64,000 nucleotides of DNA from Variovorax boronicumulans (GTDB lineage: Bacteria; Pseudomonadota; Gammaproteobacteria; Burkholderiales; Burkholderiaceae_C): positions 667,714 to 731,713 of the forward strand of contig NZ_JAAAFX010000004.1 in the NCBI RefSeq assembly GCF_019352895.1, read 5' to 3'. The position numbers were made by a program, and so were the translations under genes. The notes below the pieces were generated by a model. It worked only from the letters and a program-made list of their open reading frames with translations, searched no databases and was not told where the DNA came from. Shown here piece after piece: positions 9,781 through 17,495 of the stretch. Numbering within the stretch: the first letter of the stretch is position 1; each line of letters begins with the position of its first letter.

Positions 9781-10656
9781 ATGATCCGCACCCTCCGGCC
9801 CCTGGCCCTCGCCGTCGTCTTCGGTTCGTTCCTCACGGCCTGCAGTGCCCCCGGCCCGTCGGCGCCCGCCATCGACAACAGCGCCATCGGCCAACCCGAA
9901 TTCCGCGCCCACACCGCCACCTACGGCGTGGTCTACAAGCTGCCCAAGGAAGTGAACGACGTGCTCGACGCCCGCGTGTACCCGGTGCTGCGCCAGGACC
10001 TGGTGCGCCTGGGCCTGCAGGCCGAAGCGCAGAACTTCAACATCCCGCACGTGACGGTGGTGCACATCCACAGTGCCGACCCGGGCACGCCGCTGAAGAT
10101 GCTCAAGGCGCTGCCCAAGCCGCCCGCACCGATCGCGCTGACGCTCAAGACCTTCTACACGACCGAGGCCGCCAAGGACGCGGGCCGCCCCTGGTGGCTG
10201 GACCTGGGCATCGTCAAGACCGGCCCCGGCTTCGAGGCGCTGATGGCCTACAACACCGTGACCACCGCCGCCATGGCCCCGCTGCGCGACGGCCCGCTGC
10301 CGCGCGTGACCGGCCCGGTCTACGCCAAGATGGGCGAGGCCGGCCGCGAGCTGGTGAAGACCGTGGGCGTGAGCGGCGTCAACGTGGTCAAGGACGGCAA
10401 GGAACTGCGCTCGCATAACCCGCACAACACGCTGGTCTACAGCATGGCGCCCTTCACGCCCGCGGTGCAGGCGGCGATGAACCAGGAAGCGGCCAAGTTC
10501 AACGCCGCGCTGCCCGACGGCATCGCCACCACCTTCCGCGACGTGTCGATCGTCGAGCTGGCCTTCGCCGGCAACGTGACGCGCGAGATCTACCGCATCA
10601 GCCTGGTCGACGGCACGGTGACCGAGGTGGCCACGGGCAAGACCATCGCCCGCTAG
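9781..10656 (+). CDS. Lipoprotein with two HxT motifs, possible 2H phosphoesterase fold
   Basis: A 291-residue predicted lipoprotein: signal peptide 1-20 and lipobox L-T-A-C with Cys21. The mature part carries PHVTVVHIH at residues 89-97 and PHNTLVYSM at residues 214-222. Two His-x-Thr motifs, each at the end or start of a predicted strand, are the signature of the 2H phosphoesterase superfamily (cyclic phosphodiesterases, RNA ligase-like). The N-terminal phrase ATYGVVYKLPKEVND and the whole length are otherwise unfamiliar to me. GGAG at 9769-9772 gives a good ribosome site, 8 bases before the ATG. It probably has its own transcription unit, separated from eutC by a hairpin. The enzyme activity is a motif-based guess; a periplasmic or surface location would be unusual for the superfamily. 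Confidence 0.6.
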   Translation: MIRTLRPLALAVVFGSFLTACSAPGPSAPAIDNSAIGQPEFRAHTATYGVVYKLPKEVNDVLDARVYPVLRQDLVRLGLQAEAQNFNIPHVTVVHIHSADPGTPLKMLKALPKPPAPIALTLKTFYTTEAAKDAGRPWWLDLGIVKTGPGFEALMAYNTVTTAAMAPLRDGPLPRVTGPVYAKMGEAGRELVKTVGVSGVNVVKDGKELRSHNPHNTLVYSMAPFTPAVQAAMNQEAAKFNAALPDGIATTFRDVSIVELAFAGNVTREIYRISLVDGTVTEVATGKTIAR

Positions 10657-10680
10657 GGCCGGTGAACAGGCCCTAAGGGC

Positions 10681-11472
10681 TCAGGGGCCGTGCACCGTCT
10701 GCATCGACGGTCCGGCCTGCATGCCGCGCAGGTCGAGGTCGGCGAAGTAGGCCAGGCCGTGGCCGCCGGTGTTGTCGGCATCGGCCGAGACCGCCACGCC
10801 CACCACGTCGGGCTGCAGCCCGCCGGCCTCCGCGCCGAAGGCCCGCTGGTAGTCGGCCAGCAGGTTGCGCCGCTCGCTGCGCCAGGCGCCCGGCTCGGCC
10901 GGGCCGGACTCCAGCACCAGCATCCGGATGCGCTGGGTGAAGGCATTGACCAGCGCGGTGTTGCGCGCCTCCTTCTCGTCCCACACGTAGCACAGCGTTT
11001 CGCTCGGCACGTCTTCGCCGGTCGCGCTGCGGGCCAGCGCGAGCCGCGCCCGCTCGCCGAAGGACAGCCGGTCGGTCGGCAGCGCAAAGAACACGCAGAG
11101 CTTGGCGGCGCCGTCGTCGCCCGCGCGGGTGCGCAGGTCGGCGCCCTCGACGAAGCGATCGACCCGCCAGCGCCAGGCCAGCGTGGCGCCGGCGTCGAGC
11201 GTGACGTGCACCGGATGCACCAGATTGCCGTAGGCATTGTCGGTTTCGACCTGCAGCACCGTCCGGCCGTCCTGGCGCATCACCTCGAAACGCGTGGCGT
11301 TCTTGTGGGGCAGCGTGCTGAAACGCCAGGGCGCGGGCGCCACCCCGGTCGACGTGACCACGAAAGGCGTGAGGATCGGCGCCGGGGCGCCCTGTGCCTG
11401 CGCGGTGGGCAGAACAGCAAGACACCACAGCAGCGCCAGGGCCGCCATGCAGGAACGACGTAACGGGGTCAT
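10681..11472 (-). CDS. DUF3047 family periplasmic protein
   Basis: A 263-residue exported protein: Sec signal LRRSCMAALALLWCLAVLPTAQA and then a beta-rich body with LAWRWRVDRF, LCYVWDEKEARNTALVNAF and VGVAVSADADNTGG, matching the DUF3047 family. These proteins are found in many Proteobacteria and have no assigned function. I place the start at the ATG of MTPLRRSC because upstream residues in the open frame are not signal-like. It converges on the HxT lipoprotein gene; the 24-base gap holds only a short dyad (GCCC-TAA-GGGC). The 193 bases upstream, before the S24 regulator's stop, contain no gene I can support. Confidence 0.75.
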   Translation of the reverse strand: MTPLRRSCMAALALLWCLAVLPTAQAQGAPAPILTPFVVTSTGVAPAPWRFSTLPHKNATRFEVMRQDGRTVLQVETDNAYGNLVHPVHVTLDAGATLAWRWRVDRFVEGADLRTRAGDDGAAKLCVFFALPTDRLSFGERARLALARSATGEDVPSETLCYVWDEKEARNTALVNAFTQRIRMLVLESGPAEPGAWRSERRNLLADYQRAFGAEAGGLQPDVVGVAVSADADNTGGHGLAYFADLDLRGMQAGPSMQTVHGP

Positions 11473-11665
11473 CGGGAGCGCCTTCCGCCAGGGGGTTGCC
11501 GAACAGCTGGCAGTGTGCCGTGTTCGGCGCCCGGGCAGGTGACGCGGCAACGAACCGTTGCGTTCGCGCGCCGTGGACGATCGAGGGCTCGCGCACCAGC
11601 ACGCCTCTGGAATCACGCGCGATTTGCCGGCGTCTTCCGCCCTACGGCGCAAGCCCTCGGTTTGC

Positions 11666-12346
11666 TCAGCGCAGCACCGCACCTCGCCAGACCACCAGGC
11701 CCAGCACGGTCAGCTGATCGGCATCGACGGTCGTTTCGTTGTAGTCGGGGTTGTCGGCCAGCACACGCACCTGGCCGCCGATGTGTACCTGGAGCCGGCG
11801 CAGCAGCAGGTTGCGCGTGTGGTCGGTGATGAGATGGATCCGACCATCGGTGATTTGATTCTGGCGCGTGTCGATGAGGATGATGTCGCCCGAACTCAAC
11901 GTGGGGCGCATGGCGTCGCCCGGCATCTTCATCGCGGCGAGGTGCTCGCTGTCCAGGTCCTGGTCGCGCAGCCATTCGCTGCAGAACGCCTGGGCGCGAA
12001 AGATCGTCGGCATCGCGTCACCGAAGACGCCCGGCTCCTTGCCGGCCAGGCGATAGAGGGGCAGCGTGGTCATCGTCTTGGGCAGATCCGTCGGCGCCCA
12101 CGGCTGCGCCCGGCCGGTTCCCCGGATCAGCCATTCCAGCGACACATCGGCCGCATCAGCGAGCGCCATCAACACACGGCGCGACGGTTCGCTGCCCGCC
12201 AGGTAGCGCGTGAGGGCGCTGTTCGACACCCCTACCCGACGTGCCAGGGTGCTCGCATTGCCGACCTTCGCAATGATCTGGCGCAGCCGCGTGGCGAACG
12301 CGTGGTCGAGCGACGGCACATCGATGTCATGGGGGAGTGCGCTCAT
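11666..12346 (-). CDS. XRE-type regulator with a degenerate S24 (LexA/CI) domain
   Basis: A 226-residue regulator: helix-turn-helix at residues ~16-75 (ASTLARRVGVSNSALTRYLAG) and a C-terminal S24 peptidase fold at ~95-226. In cleavable repressors the catalytic Ser lies in GDSM and the Lys in VKRL; here the corresponding sites read PGDAM (Ala145) and LLRRL (Arg183). Self-cleavage in a RecA-dependent response is therefore unlikely, and the domain may serve dimerisation or ligand sensing. It is transcribed away from the LLM monooxygenase operon across an AT-rich 321-bp region with dyads, so it is the natural candidate to control that operon. Prophage origin was considered, but no other phage gene is present. 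Confidence 0.85.
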   Translation of the reverse strand: MSALPHDIDVPSLDHAFATRLRQIIAKVGNASTLARRVGVSNSALTRYLAGSEPSRRVLMALADAADVSLEWLIRGTGRAQPWAPTDLPKTMTTLPLYRLAGKEPGVFGDAMPTIFRAQAFCSEWLRDQDLDSEHLAAMKMPGDAMRPTLSSGDIILIDTRQNQITDGRIHLITDHTRNLLLRRLQVHIGGQVRVLADNPDYNETTVDADQLTVLGLVVWRGAVLR

Positions 12347-12412
12347 TGGATTTCCATTTACGAAAAATAATTCTGAAATCGAAAAATATGCTTATGAGAA
12401 CGTTTTATTAAT

Positions 12413-12430
12413 GCAAACAATCCGGTTTGC
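12413..12430. promoter_or_regulatory. Dyad GCAAAC-N6-GTTTGC, candidate operator
   Basis: A perfect 6-bp inverted repeat with a 6-bp centre, 67 bases upstream of the S24 regulator start and 238 upstream of the monooxygenase start. Size and spacing suit a dimeric helix-turn-helix repressor. Binding by the adjacent regulator is inferred from position only. Confidence 0.35.
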
Positions 12431-12588
12431 AATCGAACTTCTACAATCAAACCCGTCGGCGCAAGCAGGAATTTTTTACAAATCGAAAATATCGCCAGCG
12501 CCTCCTGATTGTTACTCAAAGTCGCATGCGCTGGCTGGCACTGCGCCCTTTCAGAAGTCGGCAATTCAAGATTGCCTGATGGCTTTAT

Positions 12589-12617
12589 TTGAAATATCCA
12601 TATCGTTATTTGATAAA
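12589..12617 (+). promoter_or_regulatory. Candidate sigma-70 promoter of the monooxygenase operon
   Basis: TTGAAA (12589-12594) and GATAAA (12612-12617) are separated by 17 bases. They match the -35 consensus at five of six positions and the -10 at four of six. Transcription would start about 40-45 bases before the ATG at 12668. No experiment is implied. Confidence 0.35.
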
Positions 12618-12667
12618 CAGATATGAATGAATTGACCGGCAAGCTCTTCAACCGTCGTTAGGTCCAA

Positions 12668-13999
12668 ATGAAATCGCAGCGTTCGCGTCAAATCAAGCTC
12701 GCCGCTTACGTGATGGCGGGGCCGGTCTCCGGTCACCATGGCGGCTGGCGCTATCCCAGCGCCCGGACGGACATTCTTTCGCTGGATTACTACCAGGAAA
12801 TCGGACGCCAGCTCGAAGCCGGTCTCTTCGACATGCTGTTCATTCCCGATATCCTGGCGGTCCCGCACAAGTTCAGGAACAGCGCGGCAAGCCAGCTGAT
12901 CCATGGTGCCCTGGGCGCGTTGCGGCTCGACCCGGTCGTGGTGCTCACCGCCGTGGCCACGGCAACCAAGCGGCTGGGCCTGGCCAGCACGATCTCCACT
13001 TCCTACATCGAGCCCTTCCAACTGGCTCGCTCCTTGGCCACGCTCGATCACCTGAGTGCGGGACGGGCCGCGTGGAACATCGTGACCTCGTTCCAGCCGG
13101 CCGAAGCGGCCAACTTCGGCCAGGCAGGCCTGCCCGACAAGAACCAGCGCTACGACCGCGCAGACGAGTTCCTGTCGGTGGCGTGCAAGCTGTGGGAGAG
13201 CTGGCAGCAGGACGCCGTGGTGCTCGACAAGACGACGCCCCTGTTCGCGGACCCTGCCAAGGTCCGGGCCATCTCGCACAAGGGCGAATGGTTCGATGTC
13301 GAAGGTCCACTCAACGTCAGCCGGCCGCCGCAGGGACGGCCGGTGTTCATCCAGGCAGGGGCTTCGGATCGCGGCAAGGACTTCGCGGCCAAATGGGCGG
13401 AAGTCATCTTCGTCACGCACTCGTCGATCACCTCGGCGCAAGCCTTCTATCGCGACATCAAGGAGCGCGTGGCGCGGCACGGACGCAATCCCGACGACGT
13501 CCATGTCCTGTTGGGGGTCGTGCCGGTCGTCGGCGAGACCCTTGCCATCGCGCAGGAGAAGCAGGCGCTCCTGGACCGACTGACCAGCCCGGAGGCGGGA
13601 CTGTCGACGCTGTCCTACCACCTGGACATCGACCTCTCGGAGTTCCCGCTCGACGAGGTCCTGCCCGCCATCGCACCGCCCGGCGTTCAGGGCCACTACA
13701 AGGAAGTCGCCGAGTTGAGCCAGAAGCAGGGCCTGTCGCTGTCGGAAATCGGTACGCGCTATGCCATCGGGCCGCTGCGGGACTTCAACGGCACCGGCGC
13801 GGAAGTCGCGCGCACGCTCAAGCGCTGGTTCGACGAGCGCGCGTGCGATGGCTTCATGGTCCAGATGCCTTACCTGCCGGGGGGCATCGAGGACTTCACA
13901 CGGCTTGTCGTGCCCGAGTTGCAGACCCTCGGCGTGTTCCGCTCCGCCTACGAGGGTCCGACCCTCCGCGATCAACTGGGCCTGTCCCTGCCTGACTGA
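12668..13999 (+). CDS. LLM-class FMN-dependent monooxygenase, NtaA/SnaA/DszA type
   Basis: A 443-residue cytoplasmic flavin monooxygenase that uses reduced FMN from a partner reductase and oxygen. It belongs to the subgroup of nitrilotriacetate, dimethyl-sulfide and dibenzothiophene-sulfone monooxygenases: HHGGWRYPSA near the start, STISTSYIEPFQLARSLATLDHLSAGRAAWNIVTS (residues ~99-133), HKGEWFDVEGPLNVSRPPQ and QAGASDRGKDFAAKWAEVIF; the length is typical. It is the first gene of an operon with a binding protein, ATPase and two permeases, so the substrate is probably imported by them. Members act on organosulfur compounds or amine chelators. No flavin reductase gene lies in the operon, so the partner must be encoded elsewhere. 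Confidence 0.88.
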   Translation: MKSQRSRQIKLAAYVMAGPVSGHHGGWRYPSARTDILSLDYYQEIGRQLEAGLFDMLFIPDILAVPHKFRNSAASQLIHGALGALRLDPVVVLTAVATATKRLGLASTISTSYIEPFQLARSLATLDHLSAGRAAWNIVTSFQPAEAANFGQAGLPDKNQRYDRADEFLSVACKLWESWQQDAVVLDKTTPLFADPAKVRAISHKGEWFDVEGPLNVSRPPQGRPVFIQAGASDRGKDFAAKWAEVIFVTHSSITSAQAFYRDIKERVARHGRNPDDVHVLLGVVPVVGETLAIAQEKQALLDRLTSPEAGLSTLSYHLDIDLSEFPLDEVLPAIAPPGVQGHYKEVAELSQKQGLSLSEIGTRYAIGPLRDFNGTGAEVARTLKRWFDERACDGFMVQMPYLPGGIEDFTRLVVPELQTLGVFRSAYEGPTLRDQLGLSLPD

Positions 14000-14040
14000 G
14001 TTCGGCCGCGCCGAACGTCCAACATCTGAATCACTCCACC

Positions 14041-15105
14041 ATGCATCCCCTGCTCCATCCGACAGAACGTAGCACCACGACTTCCCGCCGCCGGTTCCTC
14101 CAGGCTTCCGCCCTCCTGGGAGGCGCCGTGCTGATGCCTTCGATCGTGAAGGCGTCCTCCGTGCCGGTCATCCGCTACGCGTCGGCCGGGGTGGTCGGCC
14201 CCGGGGAGATCGAAACGGTGATCTTCAGCGACTACTTCAAGGCCAACGTGCTCAAGCGCCATGGCAAGGACTACACCCTCGAGGCGACCACCGCGAAGGG
14301 AACGCCGGGCGTGGCCACGCTGCTGGCCGCCGATCAGGTAGACATCGGCACGCTGGCCTTCACGACGCTGGCCACGCTGGTCCAGACCGGTGGCGTCACC
14401 GGCGGCGTGAGCGCGATCGCGGCCATTCATCAGGACGGCGTCAAGGGCTATGCGTCGAATCCCTTCGTCGTGCTGGAAGACAGCGCCATCAGGACGGTCG
14501 CGGACTTCAAGGGAAAGACGGTGGCGGTCAACGCCTTCAACGGCAGCGTCGACATCATCCTGCGGCTGGCGCTGGAGAAGGCCGGCCTCGATCCGAAGCG
14601 CGATGTGCGGGTCGTCGAGATGCCCTTCGGCAACATCGGCCCGGCGCTGCGGCAAAAGCGCATCGACGTCGGCGTGCTGGCGATGCCTTTCCAGGTGCAG
14701 GAAAAGAAAAAGGGCGGCATCCGTTTCGTCTTCGATGCGGTGGGTGTCGTGCCCCCCTATCCCGTGCTCTTCCAGGCCGCCCGCAACACCTTCCTCAAGG
14801 CCCAAGGCCCGGCCGTCAAGGCATGGCTTGCGGACTTTGTCGAGGCACGCGCGTGGATCTACGATCCCGCGAATCGCAAGACCGTCGTCAAGGTCACGGC
14901 CGAGCTCATCAAGAGTCCGGAGGCCGAACTCGACGAGTACTTCCTGAAGCCGGCGGATTTCTACCGCGACATCAACGCGTGCATCTCGGTCGCGGACGTG
15001 CAGGCGCCGGTCGATGCGATGCACAAGCTCGGCCTGTTGCCCAACGCGGTTTCGCTGGCCCACAGCGTGGACTCCTCGTTCCTGCCCGCGGCATGCAAGC
15101 TTTGA
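14041..15105 (+). CDS. ABC substrate-binding protein (SsuA/TauA/NMT1 type) with Tat signal
   Basis: A 354-residue periplasmic receptor. A twin-arginine leader with SRRRFLQASALLGG is near residues 18-31, followed by VIRYASAGVVGPGEIETVIFSDYFK, the ligand-lobe start typical of sulfonate, taurine and nitrate receptors. KTVAVNAFNGSVDIILRLALEKAGLDP and GPALRQKRIDVGVLAMPF are diagnostic of the family. It lies 41 bases after the monooxygenase and overlaps the ATPase gene by 13 bases. The ligand is unknown: an aliphatic sulfonate, sulfone or amine-carboxylate would suit the monooxygenase next door. Confidence 0.87.
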   Translation: MHPLLHPTERSTTTSRRRFLQASALLGGAVLMPSIVKASSVPVIRYASAGVVGPGEIETVIFSDYFKANVLKRHGKDYTLEATTAKGTPGVATLLAADQVDIGTLAFTTLATLVQTGGVTGGVSAIAAIHQDGVKGYASNPFVVLEDSAIRTVADFKGKTVAVNAFNGSVDIILRLALEKAGLDPKRDVRVVEMPFGNIGPALRQKRIDVGVLAMPFQVQEKKKGGIRFVFDAVGVVPPYPVLFQAARNTFLKAQGPAVKAWLADFVEARAWIYDPANRKTVVKVTAELIKSPEAELDEYFLKPADFYRDINACISVADVQAPVDAMHKLGLLPNAVSLAHSVDSSFLPAACKL

Positions 15106-15905
15106 GCGCTTCGCAGGACGCGGGGATCTCCCTGCGCGAAGTCAGCAAGACATTCGGCGACGGCAGCCAGAACGTCACCGCGCTGCACCAGGCCACACTG
15201 GAGGTCAAGCGGGGCAGGTTCGCAAGCCTGGTGGGACCGTCCGGCTGCGGCAAGAGCACCCTGCTCTACATCCTCGGGGGCTTCGAGTCCCCCAGTTCGG
15301 GCGTGGTCGAGGCGCTGGGCCGATCGGTCACCGGCCCGGGCATCGATCGCGGGGTGGTCTTTCAGGAATACGCGCTGTTCCCCTGGCTCACGGTGAGCCA
15401 GAACATTGCCTACGGCCTCCAATCCAAGGGCGCCTCCAAAGAGGAAGTGCGCGACACCGTCCACCGCTACCTCCAGCTCATGCATCTCGAGGGCTTCGGT
15501 GCGCGGTATCCCCGTGAGCTCTCGGGCGGAATGCGCCAGCGGGTCGCACTGGCGCGGACCTTCGCCTACGAACCCGACATCCTGCTGCTCGACGAACCCT
15601 TCGGCGCGCTCGACTCGCAGACCCGTGAACTCATGCAGGACGAACTGCTCCGCATGTGGCAATCCTCCGGGATGACGGTGCTCATGGTCACGCATGACCT
15701 GCACGAAGCGGCCTACCTGTCCGACGACATCTATGTGATGTCCAAGCGTCCAGGTCGCATCGTGGCGCACTACACGAGCACCATCGACCACGCACTCGAA
15801 CGCGAGCAGATCATGCTGTCGCCTCAGTTCACCGAGCTGCACAACCAGGTCTGGCTGTCGGTGCGCGAGCAGGTCAAGGCTTCACTGTCCGAGGTCCAGG
15901 CTTGA
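15093..15905 (+). CDS. ABC transporter ATP-binding protein, SsuB/TauB type
   Basis: A 270-residue ATPase with Walker [12 protein letters not shown], the Q-loop FQEYALFPWLT, signature LSGGMRQRVALARTF, Walker B ILLLDEPFGALD and VTHDLHEAAYLSDDI. The start ATG at 15093 lies inside the end of the receptor gene; the gene's stop overlaps the TTG start of the first permease. It would energise both permeases that follow, since there is only one ATPase in the operon. Sequence class points to sulfonate, nitrate or taurine-type import. Confidence 0.9.
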   Translation: MQALSASQDAGISLREVSKTFGDGSQNVTALHQATLEVKRGRFASLVGPSGCGKSTLLYILGGFESPSSGVVEALGRSVTGPGIDRGVVFQEYALFPWLTVSQNIAYGLQSKGASKEEVRDTVHRYLQLMHLEGFGARYPRELSGGMRQRVALARTFAYEPDILLLDEPFGALDSQTRELMQDELLRMWQSSGMTVLMVTHDLHEAAYLSDDIYVMSKRPGRIVAHYTSTIDHALEREQIMLSPQFTELHNQVWLSVREQVKASLSEVQA

Positions 15906-16735
15906 GCGGCACCGACTTCTCCCTGTCGCGGCCCTCACCGGCGCCCTCGCCAGCCTTCTCGCCGTCCTCCGCGTGGAAGCGGCGGGCCTGCGGCCTGCTC
16001 ACCCTCGCCGCCGCGCTGGCGTTGTGGCAGGGCGCGACGCAATGGGGCGGGGTCGATCCGGCGTTCATGCCCTCGCTCGCGGCCGTGTTGAAGGCTTTCG
16101 CAGACCTGCTGAGGGGAGGCGAACTGGCCGCCAACCTGGGCGCCACGCTGCGATCGGGCGCACTGGGCCTTGGCATGGGTCTCGTCATCGGCGTTCCCGT
16201 GGGTCTCTGGATGGCCACGAGCCGCGGGGCCGAGCGCTTTTTCAACCCGCTGCTCAAGGCGACCTACGCCCTGCCCAAGACCACCCTCATTCCTTTGTTG
16301 GTGCTGTGGTTCGGCGTCGGCACGGCGACCAATGTGGTGATCGTCGCGGTGACGTCCCTGCTGCCCATCGTGCTCTACACCTACCGCGGCGCATGCGAGG
16401 TGCCCACGGTCTTGCGGTGGAGCGCGCAGTCGATGGGCGCGTCGAAATGGACCGTTCTCACGCGCGTGCTGCTCCCCGCGACCGTGCCTGCGATCCTGAT
16501 CGGCCTGCGCATCGCGCTGGGCTTCGCGTTCCTGGTGGTGATCGCGTGCGAGATGATCGTGTCCAACCAGGGCATCGGCAAGCTGATCTTCCAGTACGGC
16601 GACTCCGGAAGCTACGACTACATGTTCGCGTCCTTGATCGTCGTGGTCGCAGTGGCTTACCTCAGCGACGTCGCGCTGGTCGCCTTTTCGGATCGCGCGC
16701 TGCGCTGGCAGGAGGTCTCCGATGGCCAGCGCTAG
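15902..16735 (+). CDS. ABC permease 1, SsuC/TauC type
   Basis: A 277-residue inner-membrane protein with a Pro/Ser-rich cytoplasmic N-terminus (~30 residues) and about six helices. The coupling loop CEVPTVLRWSAQSMGASKWTVL is followed by VLLPATVPAILIGLRIALG. The start is TTG overlapping the ATPase stop (TTGA), with an AGG ten bases before; no better start exists before the first helix. It is followed, with a 14-base overlap, by a second, clearly different permease. This suggests a heteromeric channel, where the usual SsuC/TauC importers form homodimers. Confidence 0.86.
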   Translation: MSGTDFSLSRPSPAPSPAFSPSSAWKRRACGLLTLAAALALWQGATQWGGVDPAFMPSLAAVLKAFADLLRGGELAANLGATLRSGALGLGMGLVIGVPVGLWMATSRGAERFFNPLLKATYALPKTTLIPLLVLWFGVGTATNVVIVAVTSLLPIVLYTYRGACEVPTVLRWSAQSMGASKWTVLTRVLLPATVPAILIGLRIALGFAFLVVIACEMIVSNQGIGKLIFQYGDSGSYDYMFASLIVVVAVAYLSDVALVAFSDRALRWQEVSDGQR

Positions 16736-17495
16736 ACAGCCGGCCCGCCAGGTCCTGGGTCTGGCGAGTGCCGCAGGGGTTGCCGTCTATCCCTTGGTCC
16801 TGCTGGCACTCGCCTGGGAACTCGTGGCCCGGGCGGGCTGGGTCCGCCCGCTGTTCCTGCCCGCATTGAGCGACGTGCTCCAGGCATTGGGCGCCGGCCT
16901 CGCAGGCGGGGACCTGCTGCCGGCATTGGGGGTCAGCCTGTACCGCGCCGTGCTCGGCATCGGCATCGCGCTGGTGGTCGGCGTACCTCTGGGCTACATG
17001 CTGGCGCGATTCAAGTGGTTGCGCTGGGCGTTCGAGCCCGTCACCGCGCTCGGTTTTCCGATGCCGAAGATCGCGCTGATCCCCGTTGTCACGCTCTGGT
17101 TCGGAATCGAGGATGCGTCGAAGATCGTTCTGGTTTTCGTGACCTGCGTCTTTCCCTTCCTTCTTTCAGCCAAGGCGGCCGCCGAACAGATTCCGACCAA
17201 GATGCTGTGGGCCGCACGTTCGATGGGGACGTCGCCGCTCGCGCTGATCCCGCGCGTGGTGATGCCTGCGACGCTGCCCTCCATCCTCACCGGCCTGCGC
17301 ATCGCCTTTCCGATCGGCCTGATCACCGTCTTCACGGCCGAGATGGTCACGGGCGGCGGACTGGGCGAGGTCATCGTGCTCGCGCAGCGGTACTTCCAGA
17401 CATCCAAGGTCTATGCCTGCGTGCTGCTGACCGTGGCCGTCGGCTACGCGGCGGACTCGCTCATCGCGAACGCACAGCATCGCTGGGGCCGCTAG
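16722..17495 (+). CDS. ABC permease 2, SsuC/TauC type
   Basis: A 257-residue permease with about six helices and the loop AEQIPTKMLWAARSMGTSPLALI before VVMPATLPSILTGLRIAFP. It resembles its neighbour in fold but differs at most positions, so the pair is not a recent duplication. Overlaps permease 1 by 14 bases and abuts the next gene directly (its stop ends one base before the next ATG). It probably pairs with permease 1 to make one importer for the operon's substrate. Confidence 0.86.
   Translation: MASARQPARQVLGLASAAGVAVYPLVLLALAWELVARAGWVRPLFLPALSDVLQALGAGLAGGDLLPALGVSLYRAVLGIGIALVVGVPLGYMLARFKWLRWAFEPVTALGFPMPKIALIPVVTLWFGIEDASKIVLVFVTCVFPFLLSAKAAAEQIPTKMLWAARSMGTSPLALIPRVVMPATLPSILTGLRIAFPIGLITVFTAEMVTGGGLGEVIVLAQRYFQTSKVYACVLLTVAVGYAADSLIANAQHRWGR

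Larger units (their letters stand above)
12347..12667. other. AT-rich divergent intergenic region
   Basis: This 321-base stretch separates the S24 regulator from the monooxygenase operon and is far richer in A+T than the rest of the window, with runs such as GAAAAATA and TTTTATTAATG. Two frames are open across parts of it on opposite strands, but both lack ribosome sites and plausible codon use. It contains a GCAAAC-N6-GTTTGC dyad and a candidate promoter reading towards the monooxygenase. I see no RNA gene. Confidence 0.6.

Noticed and set aside
11666..12346. Prophage immunity region
   Set aside because: The CI-like regulator is alone: no integrase, structural or lysis genes nearby, and the next genes are metabolic.
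12358..12651. Open frames in the AT-rich region (minus 12358-12651, plus 12210-12626)
   Set aside because: No ribosome site, no recognisable protein features, and overlap with promoter and dyad signals; better read as control DNA.
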